Positions 24,891-35,902 of a stretch of 64,000 nt of DNA are shown piece after piece. The notes under the pieces are model-generated. The model did not search any database and was not told where the DNA came from. It was given only the letters and a program-made list of their open reading frames with translations. Numbering within the stretch: the first letter of the stretch is position 1; each line of letters starts with the position of its first letter. The DNA is taken from positions 85,819 to 149,818 of the forward strand of contig PUQB01000607.1 in assembly GCA_003024785.1 (NCBI GenBank), given 5' to 3'. The DNA is from Selaginella tamariscina (taxonomy: Eukaryota; Streptophyta; Lycopodiopsida; Selaginellales; Selaginellaceae). The position numbers and the translations under genes were made by a program.

Positions 24891-25850
24891 GCATTGAACG
24901 TCTCCCTCGAGACGTAATGTGTAGGATCCTTGAATGTCTTCCTGTGAGGACCATTTATAGAAATAAGCTCGTTTCAAAGCATTGGAAGAAATCAATAGAA
25001 GAGCACAATTGGTGGGAAAGACAAGGTCCTTGGTTGATCATCCAGTCCAACTGGAGCTCTTCGTGTCCTGTGTTTGAGTTCCGGGGAAATTCCCTTACTG
25101 GCACCAATGGGATAAGCCTGGTGCACGCTTCATCAACATCTTCCCATGGTATTGCTCTTGTTTACTTTGAGTCGTCAGATGAAATGTGGGATCAACCCAG
25201 GACAGGCCAGGACAAGTTTGGGATGCAAACCAGACCTGAACATGTAGATGCCGCTTCGGGTACGTTCCAGTTGCATATTACCTTCCTATGGGATATATAT
25301 ATATACGACAGTGGGGAGGGGGGGGGGAATTTATTAAGACGATAAAGAGTTCATGCATAAGGGTTTTAAGGGGTGTTTGTCAGCTGCTAATGCTAACAAG
25401 GGATTGGTGTTTCCTCCTTGACCCGCTTTTGTGAAGCAGTATCAGAGTGATGACATGTTGCTAAGGGCAAGTACACTTCGGCTCCGGTATGGGCACGATC
25501 TCAATGGTACCCTTGTAATGGAGTTGCTCACTTAATGACCGTGGTCAACAACAAAGAAGATTGTTATTGCGTTTTGATTGAGAAGCATGATTCCAAGTTG
25601 GAGGTGGTTGTGCATCAGCTTGTTGTGAAGAGAACTGATACATGGGAATGGAACAAGTAACACTACATGAGGCGTGGAAGTTCACATTTTTCCCTTTTGT
25701 CATTTGCTGTGTTGAAGAAAGGATTATGGTATGCAGGTCGCCAACGCACCCAAGAAGCCTCCTCTACACCCAGTGATCTTCCACTTTAAAACACGTACAT
25801 GGACGAGCTTCAATGATTTCTACGAGTGCTTTTTCTTGTGAAACCTAGCC
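24890..25850 (+). pseudogene. F-box protein remnant
   Basis: From about 24893 the plus strand reads an F-box, the SCF ubiquitin-ligase adaptor motif: IERLPRDVMCRILECLPV, then RLVSKHWK-type sequence (RNKLVSKHWKKSIEEHNWW). An F-box-associated beta region follows (FRGNSLTGTNGIS; then GIALVYFESSD). The frame is lost around a G-run at 25316-25327. Downstream pieces such as HDSKLEVVVHQLVVKRTDTW (about 25585-25645) fit the C-terminal half but are separated by stops. No start codon is clear, because an in-frame stop lies about 15 codons before the F-box. Confidence 0.6.
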
Positions 25851-25869
25851 TTTTCAAGCCTAGCTTGGG

Positions 25870-27975
25870 GGGGAAATCCACTTCTTGACATCCTAAACTC
25901 TATTTATTTATTGATCGTAGGAAAGCTTAACTCAATCTCGTGGCTTTAACATTTAAAATTTAATATAATTATGTTACATTTACATAATTTTATTTTAAAT
26001 TGTGGAAACTCATAATAATTTAATTTTGTATGTATATGACTATTGTATATACAATTCAATTGCAATGGAGCTATTTTAGGTCTAGATTTATGTAATCCAT
26101 TTTATTATTTATAAAGTTATCAATGTTATTATAAATCAATTTTAAATTATTAATTAATTGGTGAATCATTCGTTACAAGTATCGATGTGTTTGAATGATA
26201 AAAATATGTTATGAGCATGTACATACATTAATTATATAATAAAAATATAATGTGATTAATCATAAGTTAGGTACATTAAAGAAGTGAATCAGACAAAATC
26301 ATTCATAACATAGGCTTAGCACCTCGGTTTGAACCATGTGCATTTAAATTATCTGCTACATCCCCTTTACCTAGATTTGGGTTGGGCCATAAGAAATCTT
26401 ACATGAAGTTGAAACTGGGACACTTTAACAATTATTAAGTTATGTAGCTTATATGTTCATAACTGCAAACTTCATTTGCATTTATAAATACTTTATATCC
26501 ATAGGAACCATAAACACTTAAGAGTCGTTGGTTTGCAAGTTTCACACTCAAAATCTAAGTAGTTCATTGGTTTGCAGTCTCACACTCAAAATCTAAGTAA
26601 TTCAAACATAAATAGCACTTGGATCTAAAATTTTAATTGACCAATCACAGAGTATGTATATATCTTTGTTACACTTGTTTGCGCTCGATAACAAGCATTG
26701 AATGCCAACTAAATTATAAAGTCATATTAAATCATATTAAGAACAATTAAGAAAAAATTAAAACCTAAATTTAAAATTGAAGTTAATTAATCTTGTACAA
26801 GGGAATTATAGGTGAATGATCAATTTGAGAGCATTAATATCTTAAAGCAGCGTGTCAAGATTTTTGTATTGCCGACCACATATTAAATTTCATGTGGTGA
26901 AATGAAGTCATGAGAGGTATATCATGGTTTTCAAGAATAAAAATTGTAAGTGGTGAGTGCATGGGTCTTTGATAGTTCATGGTCCATCTTGCAAACACCT
27001 AGTGATATGGGCAATAGTAGTGCAACTACTAAACGGGTGAGTTATCAAAATATGACAAAGTTACATGCCTACAAAATTGTGGAAGACACTAGGCTAAATA
27101 CAAGAGTATAGGTTTCATACAAGGGTGGCTTGGAAATTAAAGGAAATTGCAATTAAAGCAATCCATTGTGACGATGAATTAGCATATGCAAAGCTTCAGC
27201 TTATTATGAAGCTTTAATCATGAGCAATCCAAGTTTTATAGCATTTTTATAAATTGTTTATGACCTTTGATGCTTGCTTACAAGGAATATTGTACTGTCA
27301 AAATTTCTTACATTTGATGGTATGCACCTCAGTAGAAAATATAAAAGAGGTACATCTCATCTTCGAGGTAATGTACTTTTAATGTTAGCAAATTCATGCA
27401 TGGTAGGTCTTATCAGATTACACATTTTGAGGTTTAAAAGTTGAGGCATGTTTCCAACCTCCTTTTCCACATTAAGCTAAGAGTAACATTGACAGCTAAG
27501 TAAGGCACATTTGTGTCCTTGTCCAATTGTTGTGGAATCTTGATTGACAAGTTATTTTACTAAGTTCTTAAGGGTTATATAGGGGTTCTAGAGGTGGCAT
27601 CTGTGAACCACGTTTGTGGCACTAGGTGTAACTCATGAATCTAAAGGCTATGGCGAGTAACTTACATCTTGGAAATATAACACATAAAATGTGACACTAG
27701 ACTAGATAGCAATGGTCAACATTCGAGCATGCCTTTAGGGTTGTGTTATAAACTTAACGTCAAGGGTTTGGATACTCTAGAAAGTAGGTGTGCTTATGCT
27801 CAATTAGGGTGTTAAGCCTTAAGCATTGGTTTAAGGAAGGTTAAATTTTTGTAACTAGGTGTGCTATTGGCATAGTTAACTAGGGGTATTCTCATTGGGA
27901 TCTAGGGTTAAACAATAAATTGTTTTGTGAGGCACTCACGAGGTTGTTTATTCAGGGTTATCCAAACCTAGTATG
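25870..27975. other. AT-rich intergenic region left of the large element
   Basis: No gene was recognised. A short tandem duplication of about 42 bp lies at 26529-26610 (unit begins TTGGTTTGCA and contains CTCAAAATCTAAGTA). The rest is unique-looking AT-rich DNA. Confidence 0.5.
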
Positions 27976-27999
27976 CAAGTTGTAACTAAAATGGGCATG
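27976..27999 (+). repeat. Left terminal inverted repeat of the large element
   Basis: Reads CAAGTTGTAACTAAAA followed by TGGGCATG. It matches the reverse complement of 42904-42927 except at positions 3 and 16. Confidence 0.72.
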
Positions 28000-28479
28000 G
28001 CTATAGTCCCATTTCCTAATAATTAGCAATTTTAGCTATTTAATTAGCATTTTCTAATATTAAAGGAATATTCTTTAGAATATATGTTTGAAAAGAGAAT
28101 ATTCTTTAGAATATTCTATTTTGTATTCTACCCTTTAATAAATTATAGCATTCATTGAACAAAAATTAATAACATTATAAAAGTAGAATGTATTAAATTA
28201 TATAATATATTGCCTAATATAACAATTAAGGAAGAGCATAAGAGGTACATTATATAAATATTGATGTTGTTATTAAAATATTAATATTTAAATATAACAT
28301 TATTAATTAAAAATTTGTAGTAGTAATAATATATATATAAAATCCTATAATAATATAGTCAATCTTCCATATCATTTTTTAAATTTATATAGTTAAGTAT
28401 ACAATTTGGTACTATTATTAAAGAGTTTATAATAATTATGAATATTAAATATATGATATTTTATAATTTTGTAATTGCT

Positions 28480-31400
28480 TTAAGCTTCAGAAAACATACA
28501 TTCCCTTGCAGTTTTGTTAATCGTGACTTTATCAACGCTTCTTGACATCCACCCATATCGAATGGATTTAACATTTATAAAACATGCTGGGTCTTTTTGA
28601 TTGGGAGACCATGTTTTCTCTAGGCATCCATTATATCTTTCGCTCTCCTTCTCGTGTCGCCTTTTTTGTGGTTTGAACCATGCAACCTTAACAATACTAT
28701 TTTTTGTGATTACTTCAGGTGTGTCGATAATTTGACCCATCCAAATAGGCTGATTATATGACGCATCTGGAGTAATGAGAACCATCATTAGTTTTTGAAG
28801 ATCCTTGCAGCAATCAAAGTATGCTTTAGGTTTTTGGTTCCTTTGTCCAACAAAGTGTGGGGTTTGCACTTCCACATCACTACTGGCTTCTATGTCGTCT
28901 GCTCAGTGATGTCATTTCAATCTCCTCTCGCCACCTTGTTTTAGGCCAAAAGGGTGTTGCAATTCTGTACTTGTGACAGTAGGCCCTTCCAACTCTCGAA
29001 CAACAGTCTCCCAATAGTTGACCACATGCTTATATAGTTCTGAGTAACCAGTTGCCTTATCAGAATTCTTTGGCATCGATTTTTGAACCCATGCCACATA
29101 TTTTTTGATGCCATCAATAATAACCTCTTGTTCCTTGAGCTGGGCACTCAATGGAATAGGGTCTGGTTGTCCTTCTGGGAGAAGTGGCTTTCCATCCTCT
29201 CCACTTTTGAAGAGCATTAAGCCCTCTTTCGGTAACCACTCCTGCTCTGATGGCCGTAACTTGTACTGCATAATAGGTATACCATCTCGTATGGAGAAAA
29301 AGAATTGTAGCGGCACAAGGTGACCAACTAAAGAATCACTCCCTTCTTTTATATACTCCTTGAGAAATTTTTTGAAGTCTGGCACCTCAGTCACAAGCAA
29401 AGCACAACTTTTTTTGGAGATGCAATTTTCAAAAAGATTCATCATATGCGGTAAGGTAAGTGCACTTGTCCTTTTTGTAGAGTTGGAGACCTTGCTGAAG
29501 AACGCATCAATATCTTCATGAGTGTGACCAACCATAAGGAAACTGAGCGTGATTGTTTCAAACACACCTTTGGCAACAAGCATTGACAAGTATGCTAGCA
29601 CATATCTAGAAAATAAAAGTAAGTATGAGCTTGAGAAACCCTTAAGTAAAATGATTTACCTATTTTTGTTCTCGCCTGCACAATTATCCATCTGTAAAAG
29701 CAAATGACGAGGAAGCTTATTTGATGTTGAGGACACATGTACACTATTTGAGCTAGATCCCTCCACTGAACCTGAACTCTCAACAGGGCCATCTGTTTTT
29801 TGTGCAGGTTGCTGACAATGCCTCTCATATTCCCAAGTAGCCTCAAGTGCAGATGTGTTCATGAGAGCATTATGTAAAGGTTGAAGGTGTTGTTTCTTCA
29901 CTTTGAGATCACTGATAGGACTTGTCTGTGAGTGGGCTTCAAGGTTTCTGAAACACATGGCTAACGACCCAATAGTGAAATTGGAGTCGCTAGACCAATG
30001 TGGAAGTGAAAAGTGTCCATATGACTCACAACCGTGTCCATGTGTTAGCACACCTGTCAATGAAATCGGAAGTTTCATGACATTTCCAAGGCACTTTGGT
30101 GTTGCAAAGAGCTTTGGAATGCTGGTCTTTGAATGATCCATCTTGTCATGGATCAAGCACAGGTACTCTGATGGGCGTGACACAGAAAGCATGCGGTGTG
30201 CATAGTACTGAGACCGGCAAGTTTGTTGTGCAATCATGTGGGCCTCCATCTTCCTTTGAATGGTAGTGATCTCCACCAAGGTTTTTGCACAAGCCTCTGC
30301 AGCCTTCAATGATGTACAAGTGTCACACTTAGAAAAGCTAGAGTGTTTTGCAATCTCCACATCCTTAAAATGAGTATTCCATATGTTGTTGAAGGTACCA
30401 GTGCAGATTGCTTGGAGCCCCATCAAACTGAGGCACTTGTTCACATGTTCACACAGTTTCAATTGAGTGTAGATTGAAGGTAAAACCTTGAGATTTTCCC
30501 TGACCCCTGCATTTGTGGTTCGGCATTTGTGAGGCATCCTGTCTGCATTTGCTTCCACAAAAGCCTTGAGTATCTCTATGGCTGCCATGATGTGAGAGCG
30601 GGTTTTGACCAAGCCAGTGTTCCCATGAACTGAGGTTCGCGCTCCATCTAGCCACTCATCCCTCCGACGGTAGAACGTGGTCTTTGGGATCCCGTATATA
30701 CTGTACCAAGCTTTGAAGCAGATGGCCACCTTATTAAATACCATGGATGTACTCTGATAACCTGTGTCCGAGGCCATTCCATCAATACACCCAGTTAGTG
30801 CAGCATATACAAACTCATGCCTTTGCTTTTGGGTGAGCATACGAAAGACATGTCTACATTGGGTAATTTCATTCCGGTCTGCCATCTGACAACACTTCTT
30901 CTTGCAACAGTCAATCGTGGAAATGCTCGTAACACTTTCGGAAGATGTAGGATCCATCTTTACCCTCTTGCTGAAACTTGCAGGGGAAGATCTACAACCC
31001 ATGAATCGCCTTTTTCTTACAATAGGACCAATGCAAGGAACCTCTTCAAATATGAGTTGTTCTTCCGGGTTGTTATTATTGAAATCCAACCCAGAATATG
31101 TTGAACCATCTTGCCGTCTTAATTCAGATGTTCGCCACCTCACGAGGGATCCAGGATACAATGTGCCATTAGGTGAAACCTCTGTCACAACTACACCCAC
31201 GAAGTCGGACCCTAGTTTCTCTTCTGACACTGCTTCCATTGGATTTATAGCTGTGATGATGCCTCTTCCGACTTCAATCTCACGAAGAAAGAGAATCACC
31301 TCATCCATTACAGCAGGCAAGCCATCATCTGGTAAACTCGTGCTACTATTTGTTTGTGACTCTGCATATTCTGTGTCAGCCTTGACTTCATCCAAATTCC

Positions 31401-31607
31401 ACAATACAGGAGAACCCTCCTCAAATTCCATTCCCAGAACCTCAACATCTTGTAAATGGTGTTCACCCATACGTACACACAAGATCCTTGGGCAATATTG
31501 TGACATGATGCATTATTATCTCGAACTTCCACAGTTCCAGTGCCAACTATCTCGTTGTTCCGAAGAAGACATACTTTATCTCCAGTATTAAACATATTGT
31601 CCTGCAC
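28480..31607 (-). CDS. DUF7869-type DDE transposase-like protein
   Basis: Exon 1 runs from about 31607 to 29660, a 54-nt intron spans 29659-29606, and exon 2 starts at 29605. The N-terminus has a small basic beta-rich region (GDKVCLLRNNEIVGTGTVEV) joined across a frameshift near 31510 to the main frame. Mid-protein lies a helical block (KTTFYRRRDEWLDG) and a Cys-containing segment (FSKCDTCTSLKAAE). The putative catalytic core shows acidic residues in IHDKMDHSKTSIPK (about residues 454-457 of the long frame), in QMDNCAGENKNRY at the exon junction (about 607), and in VGHTHEDIDAFFS of exon 2. This spacing and motif set is that of DUF7869 proteins, which look like RNase-H-fold DDE transposases. 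After GGERRLK two in-frame TGAs (28912-28914, 28903-28905) precede a further 130 codons in the same frame. The gene diverges from the palindrome array, which begins 143 bp upstream. Confidence 0.72.
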
Positions 31608-31749
31608 ATAAATAATTGTATTATTTATGATATCTGTTTATGCAATATTTCTAAGAAATCTGAATTACGGTTACTTAATAATATGCATATGCAATAATAC
31701 ATAATTATGTTTAGAGATAATATCTCATGTTTGATTAATACAACTGATG

Positions 31750-32606
31750 GGCGGGATTAATCCCGCCCACGAATCCCTCCGACGAGGAACGGTCGGCGGG
31801 ATTAATCCCGCCGCCGACTCAACCCCTTCGGAGAGAGTCGGCGGGATTAATCCCGCCTTGGACTCCCTCCGACAAGGAAGAGCCGGCGGGATTAATCCCG
31901 CCGCCTCTTCTCCTCGGGGGAGTCCGGCGGGATTAATCCCGCCGACTCTCTCCGACGAGGAAGGTCCGGCGGGATTAATCCCGCCGCCGACTCAACCCCT
32001 TCGGAGAGAGTCGGCGGGATTAATCCCGCCTTGGACTCCCTCCGACAAGGAAGAGCCGGCGGGATTAATCCCGCCGCCTCTCCTCCTCGGGGAGTCCGGC
32101 GGGATTAATCCCGCCGACTCATCCTCGCCGGAGAGAGTCGGCGGGATTAATCCCGCCGGACTCCCCCCGAGGAGGAAGAGGCGGCGGGATTAATCCCGCC
32201 GGCTCTTCCTTGTCGGAGGGAGTCCAAGGCGGGATTAATCCCGCCCACAATTCTTACGACGGGGAATGGGTGGCGGGATTAAACCCGCACATAACTCTCT
32301 CCAAAACTATGATTTCAAAGAGATCTCGGGATAAATCCTGTCCCCAAATCTTTAAAACAGGGAAGTGGTGGCGAGATTAATCCCGCCACCCCTTCCCTGC
32401 CTCCTAAAATGGTTGGCGGGATTAATCCCGCCGACAACTCTTTCTAATAAATTCTGGTAACTCTTCATCAGTTGAGAAGGTTATCGACGGGATTAATCCC
32501 GCCACTCTTTTTCAGTGGCGGAGAAGCATTGCCCGGGAGATGGTGGCGGGATTAATCCCGCCACCTCTTCGAAGAGGCAAAAAGAAATGGCCGGATTAAT
32601 CCCGCC
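31750..32606. repeat. Palindrome array 1 (GGCGGGATTAATCCCGCC)
   Basis: About 19 copies of the 18-bp perfect palindrome lie here. The first twelve are essentially exact, starting at 31750, 31795, 31840, 31885, 31926, 31968, 32013, 32058, 32098, 32140, 32183 and 32228, a 40-45 bp period. The later ones are degenerate. The 22-27 bp spacers are not random: several recur, and several occur in both orientations. It lies immediately upstream of the transposase-like gene. The open frame across it is a by-product of the repeat period, not a gene. Confidence 0.95.
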
Positions 32607-33180
32607 GCCCGGTTAACCTAGAATATTAAGTTAAAAGGATATTTAAACGGATAAATCCCTAACGGAATATATTATAATCCTAATGCATTCCTAAACCCCT
32701 AAATTGTAATTTTAAGAGAGAATGTAAGAGAGTGAATCTTTATAAGTATTTTTAAATTTGTTTATAATACTTACTTGTAAACAGCACTGAAGGCGCCGTG
32801 CTTTCCTATAAAGAATAGCACCCAATTTAATCTCGCCCTGAGATGATCACTATGAAGAAAAAAGAAGATCTAAAGAGTGAAAAATACAGAAATGAAGAAA
32901 CCCTTGCCGGAGAAAGAACCAGATCTGAATTTGAGTGGGAAATTAAATGCATTTTCAAATTTACATGTCAGACCGACAATACATATGTCAGAAATTCAAA
33001 TTTTTTAAAAAGAACAGAAAATAAAATTTAAGATGAGTTGACACAAATATCCGACACTCTGACATATATACTCTCCAGTTCCAATGAGTATTTTAAAATT
33101 GCATTTAATGTTATTCAAGTGATTCAAGCTGTTTAATATTACGAAATTTTAGACTATATTCTACATTCTTAGTATTCAAG
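32607..33180. other. Element interior, non-coding
   Basis: AT-rich with no recognised gene. A 62-codon open frame at 32843-33031 has no family resemblance that I can see. Confidence 0.4.
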
Positions 33181-33189
33181 TATATATTA

Positions 33190-33960
33190 TATATATATAT
33201 ATAATATATACTTATACAATAAATAAATTGATATATTATTATGTATCATTTAAAATATATTCATAGTCTGTTTATTATTATTATTTTCTTAATTACTCGA
33301 GTATTTAGTTTTCATTTCCTAGTATCAATGGGATATTCTTTAATATTTTATTAATATTTGAAGAATATTCTAATATTAAACCTGATTATCATAATTAAAT
33401 TAGTCTTGTTCTTAATTATTGCAGTAATTATTCTACATTTGTATATATTAATGGGATTTTCTCAATTAATTTGTTATTATTTCAAGAATATTCATGTGTT
33501 AAACCTTATTATCAATATTAAATTAATACACACTATGAACATATTTTAAATTATACATAATAATACATCATTTTATCTAATATATAGTCATATATAGTTT
33601 TAATAATATATATATTAATATCATTTCCTTAATTACTTGAGTAATTAATCTTCTTTATATTAATGGGATATTCTTTATTATTTTCTTATTATTCCAAGAA
33701 TATTCCAATATTAAACATGATTATGATAATTAATTTAGTTAATTATTTGAGTACTTAATTTACATTTGTATATATTAATGGGATTTTCTCAATTAATTTC
33801 TTATTATTTCAAGAATATTTCAATGTTAAACCTTTTTATCAATATTAAATTAATATATATTATTAAAACTATATATGGCTATATATTAGATAAAATCATA
33901 TATTATTATGTATAATTTAAAATATGTTCCTAGTGTGTTTATTAATATTTTCTTAATTAT
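33190..33960. repeat. AT-rich tandem repeat, about 335-bp period
   Basis: Two large units (beginning near 33330 and 33667) share AATGGGATATTCTTTA and TGTATATATTAATGGGATTT. Each contains two related sub-units ending in AAGAATATTC-type palindromes. Satellite-like and non-coding. GAATATTC palindromes of the same kind occur near both ends of the element. Confidence 0.65.
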
Positions 33961-34200
33961 TCGATGTTTGTTTTGCACACATATATAAACACAATCATAA
34001 ATTTACACACGCATTACAAGAACTTACAAAAACACATATGCACACACATGCACAACCCTAAACCAAACTGAAGAAATAGGTTGCTTCTTTATTGAAAACA
34101 TCATGTTCAACGCATGTATGATATATGTACTCAATCTGTGTGACTGTATGTAACACATTGAATTTACATGTGTAATATTTATATTAAGCTTGTTGGGAGC

Positions 34201-34231
34201 AAACCCTAAACCCTAAACCCTAAACCCTAAT
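34201..34231. repeat. Interstitial telomeric repeat
   Basis: About four tandem copies of CCCTAAA, the plant telomere heptamer. Related TTTAGGG-like fragments occur at 34690 and 34752 (TTTAGGGTTTA). Confidence 0.85.
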
Positions 34232-34429
34232 ATGTAACACAATGAATTTACTCATGTAATATGTATGTATGTCTGTGTGTATACACGTGTGCATGTATAT
34301 ATGTGTACTCTGTATGTATATATGTGTACTTTCTGTCTCTCTCATACATACACACCATGCATGATCCATGTTAATATGTACTGTCTCTCTTCTCTCAAAC
34401 ATATACACCATGCATGATCTATAATATGT

Positions 34430-35117
34430 ACTCGGTCTCTCTAATATTATGTACTAATATGTGTGTGTCTGTGTGTATACACGTGTGTATGTATATATGT
34501 GTATTAATATATGCAATGTGTATGTATGTATTGATACACATGAAACTTTAACACTCTCATGGACACACATGTTAAATCCCTGCATGATTTATATTTTTGA
34601 GGTGTATGTGATACACCCACGCACACGCACGCGCTAATAATATAATGAAAGAATATTCGTTTAGGGCGAATCTATATTTTATTCTTTTTAGGGTTTAAGT
34701 ATATTCTCAGAAGGAATATTCTATTAGGGTTAATATATATTTAATTCCTTTAGGGTTTAGGTATATTCTTAGGGTTTCAAGAGGCGGCGGCTGTGAAATC
34801 GGCGGCGGCGGCTGTGCACACAGGTGAGATCTGTGTGTGTGTGTGTGTATGTATGTATATATGTATAGGAGTGTGCGTATAAATTTATTTATTAGTTTTA
34901 TCTCTCGCACACACACGCACACTCCTGTGTATGTATATGTGTGTGGTGGGTGTGTGTTTGTTTATCTGTATGATTTTATTTGTTTCGCTCACACACGCAT
35001 ACACACGATATACATATACACATATATATATATACCTATATACATATATACATACATATATTATGTGTACCAGTATCTGTAAATTTTTTTTTATTGATCT
35101 ATCTCTCCCACACACAC

Positions 35118-35169
<52 letters not shown>

Positions 35170-35895
35170 ATATAATATATATAATCAATGCATATTAACA
35201 AATAGTATACAACACTAGTTTATAATATGCTTATATATTCATATGGGTTATATATCTATATACACACATATATATGTGTGTGTGTTTATCTGTATAATTT
35301 TATTTATTTATTAGTTTTATCTCTCGCACACACACGCACACTCCTGTGTATGTATATGTGTGTGTGTGTGTGTTTGTTTATCTGTATGATTTTATTTGTT
35401 CGCTCACACACGCATACACACAATATACATATACACATATATATATACCTATATACATATATACATACATACAACACTAGTTTATATATGCTTATATATT
35501 CACAGACTCTCTCTCTTTCTCTATAGATTATATATCTATATACACACATATATATGTGTGTGTTTATCTGTATAATTTTATTTATTTATTAGTTTTATCT
35601 TTCGCACACACACGCACACTCCTGTGTATATATATGTGTGTGTGTGTTTGTTTATCTGTATGATTTTATTTTGTTTCGCTCACACGCATACACACGATAT
35701 ACATATACACACATATATATACCTATGTACACACATATATTAGGTGTACCAGTACTGTATAATTTTATTTATTTATCTATCTCTTGCACACACACGTACA
35801 CTCCTATACATACATACATACATACATATATATATATATATTATATATATATACCACACATATATATATGTGTGTGTTTTTATCTCGCTAAGCCC
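34430..35895. repeat. Microsatellite-rich tandem block
   Basis: Three to four repeats of a 280-430 bp unit (near 34883, 35308, 35590 and 35770) contain CTCGCACACACACGCACACT, then CCTGTGTATG, long (TG)n tracts and (TA)n/(CATA)n runs. CA and TG tracts face each other, so single strands could fold into long hairpins. No gene; the open frames here are repeat artefacts. Confidence 0.75.
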
Positions 35896-35902
35896 CTCGA
35901 GC

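Noticed and set aside
24735-24995. Minus-strand open frame overlapping the F-box region
   Set aside because: It is the complement of the plus-strand F-box coding sequence and has no motif of its own.
31747-32193. A 148-codon open frame with repeated GGINPA peptides
   Set aside because: It is produced by the 45-bp palindrome array, which is a multiple of three; frames on both strands give similar repeats and there is no gene context.
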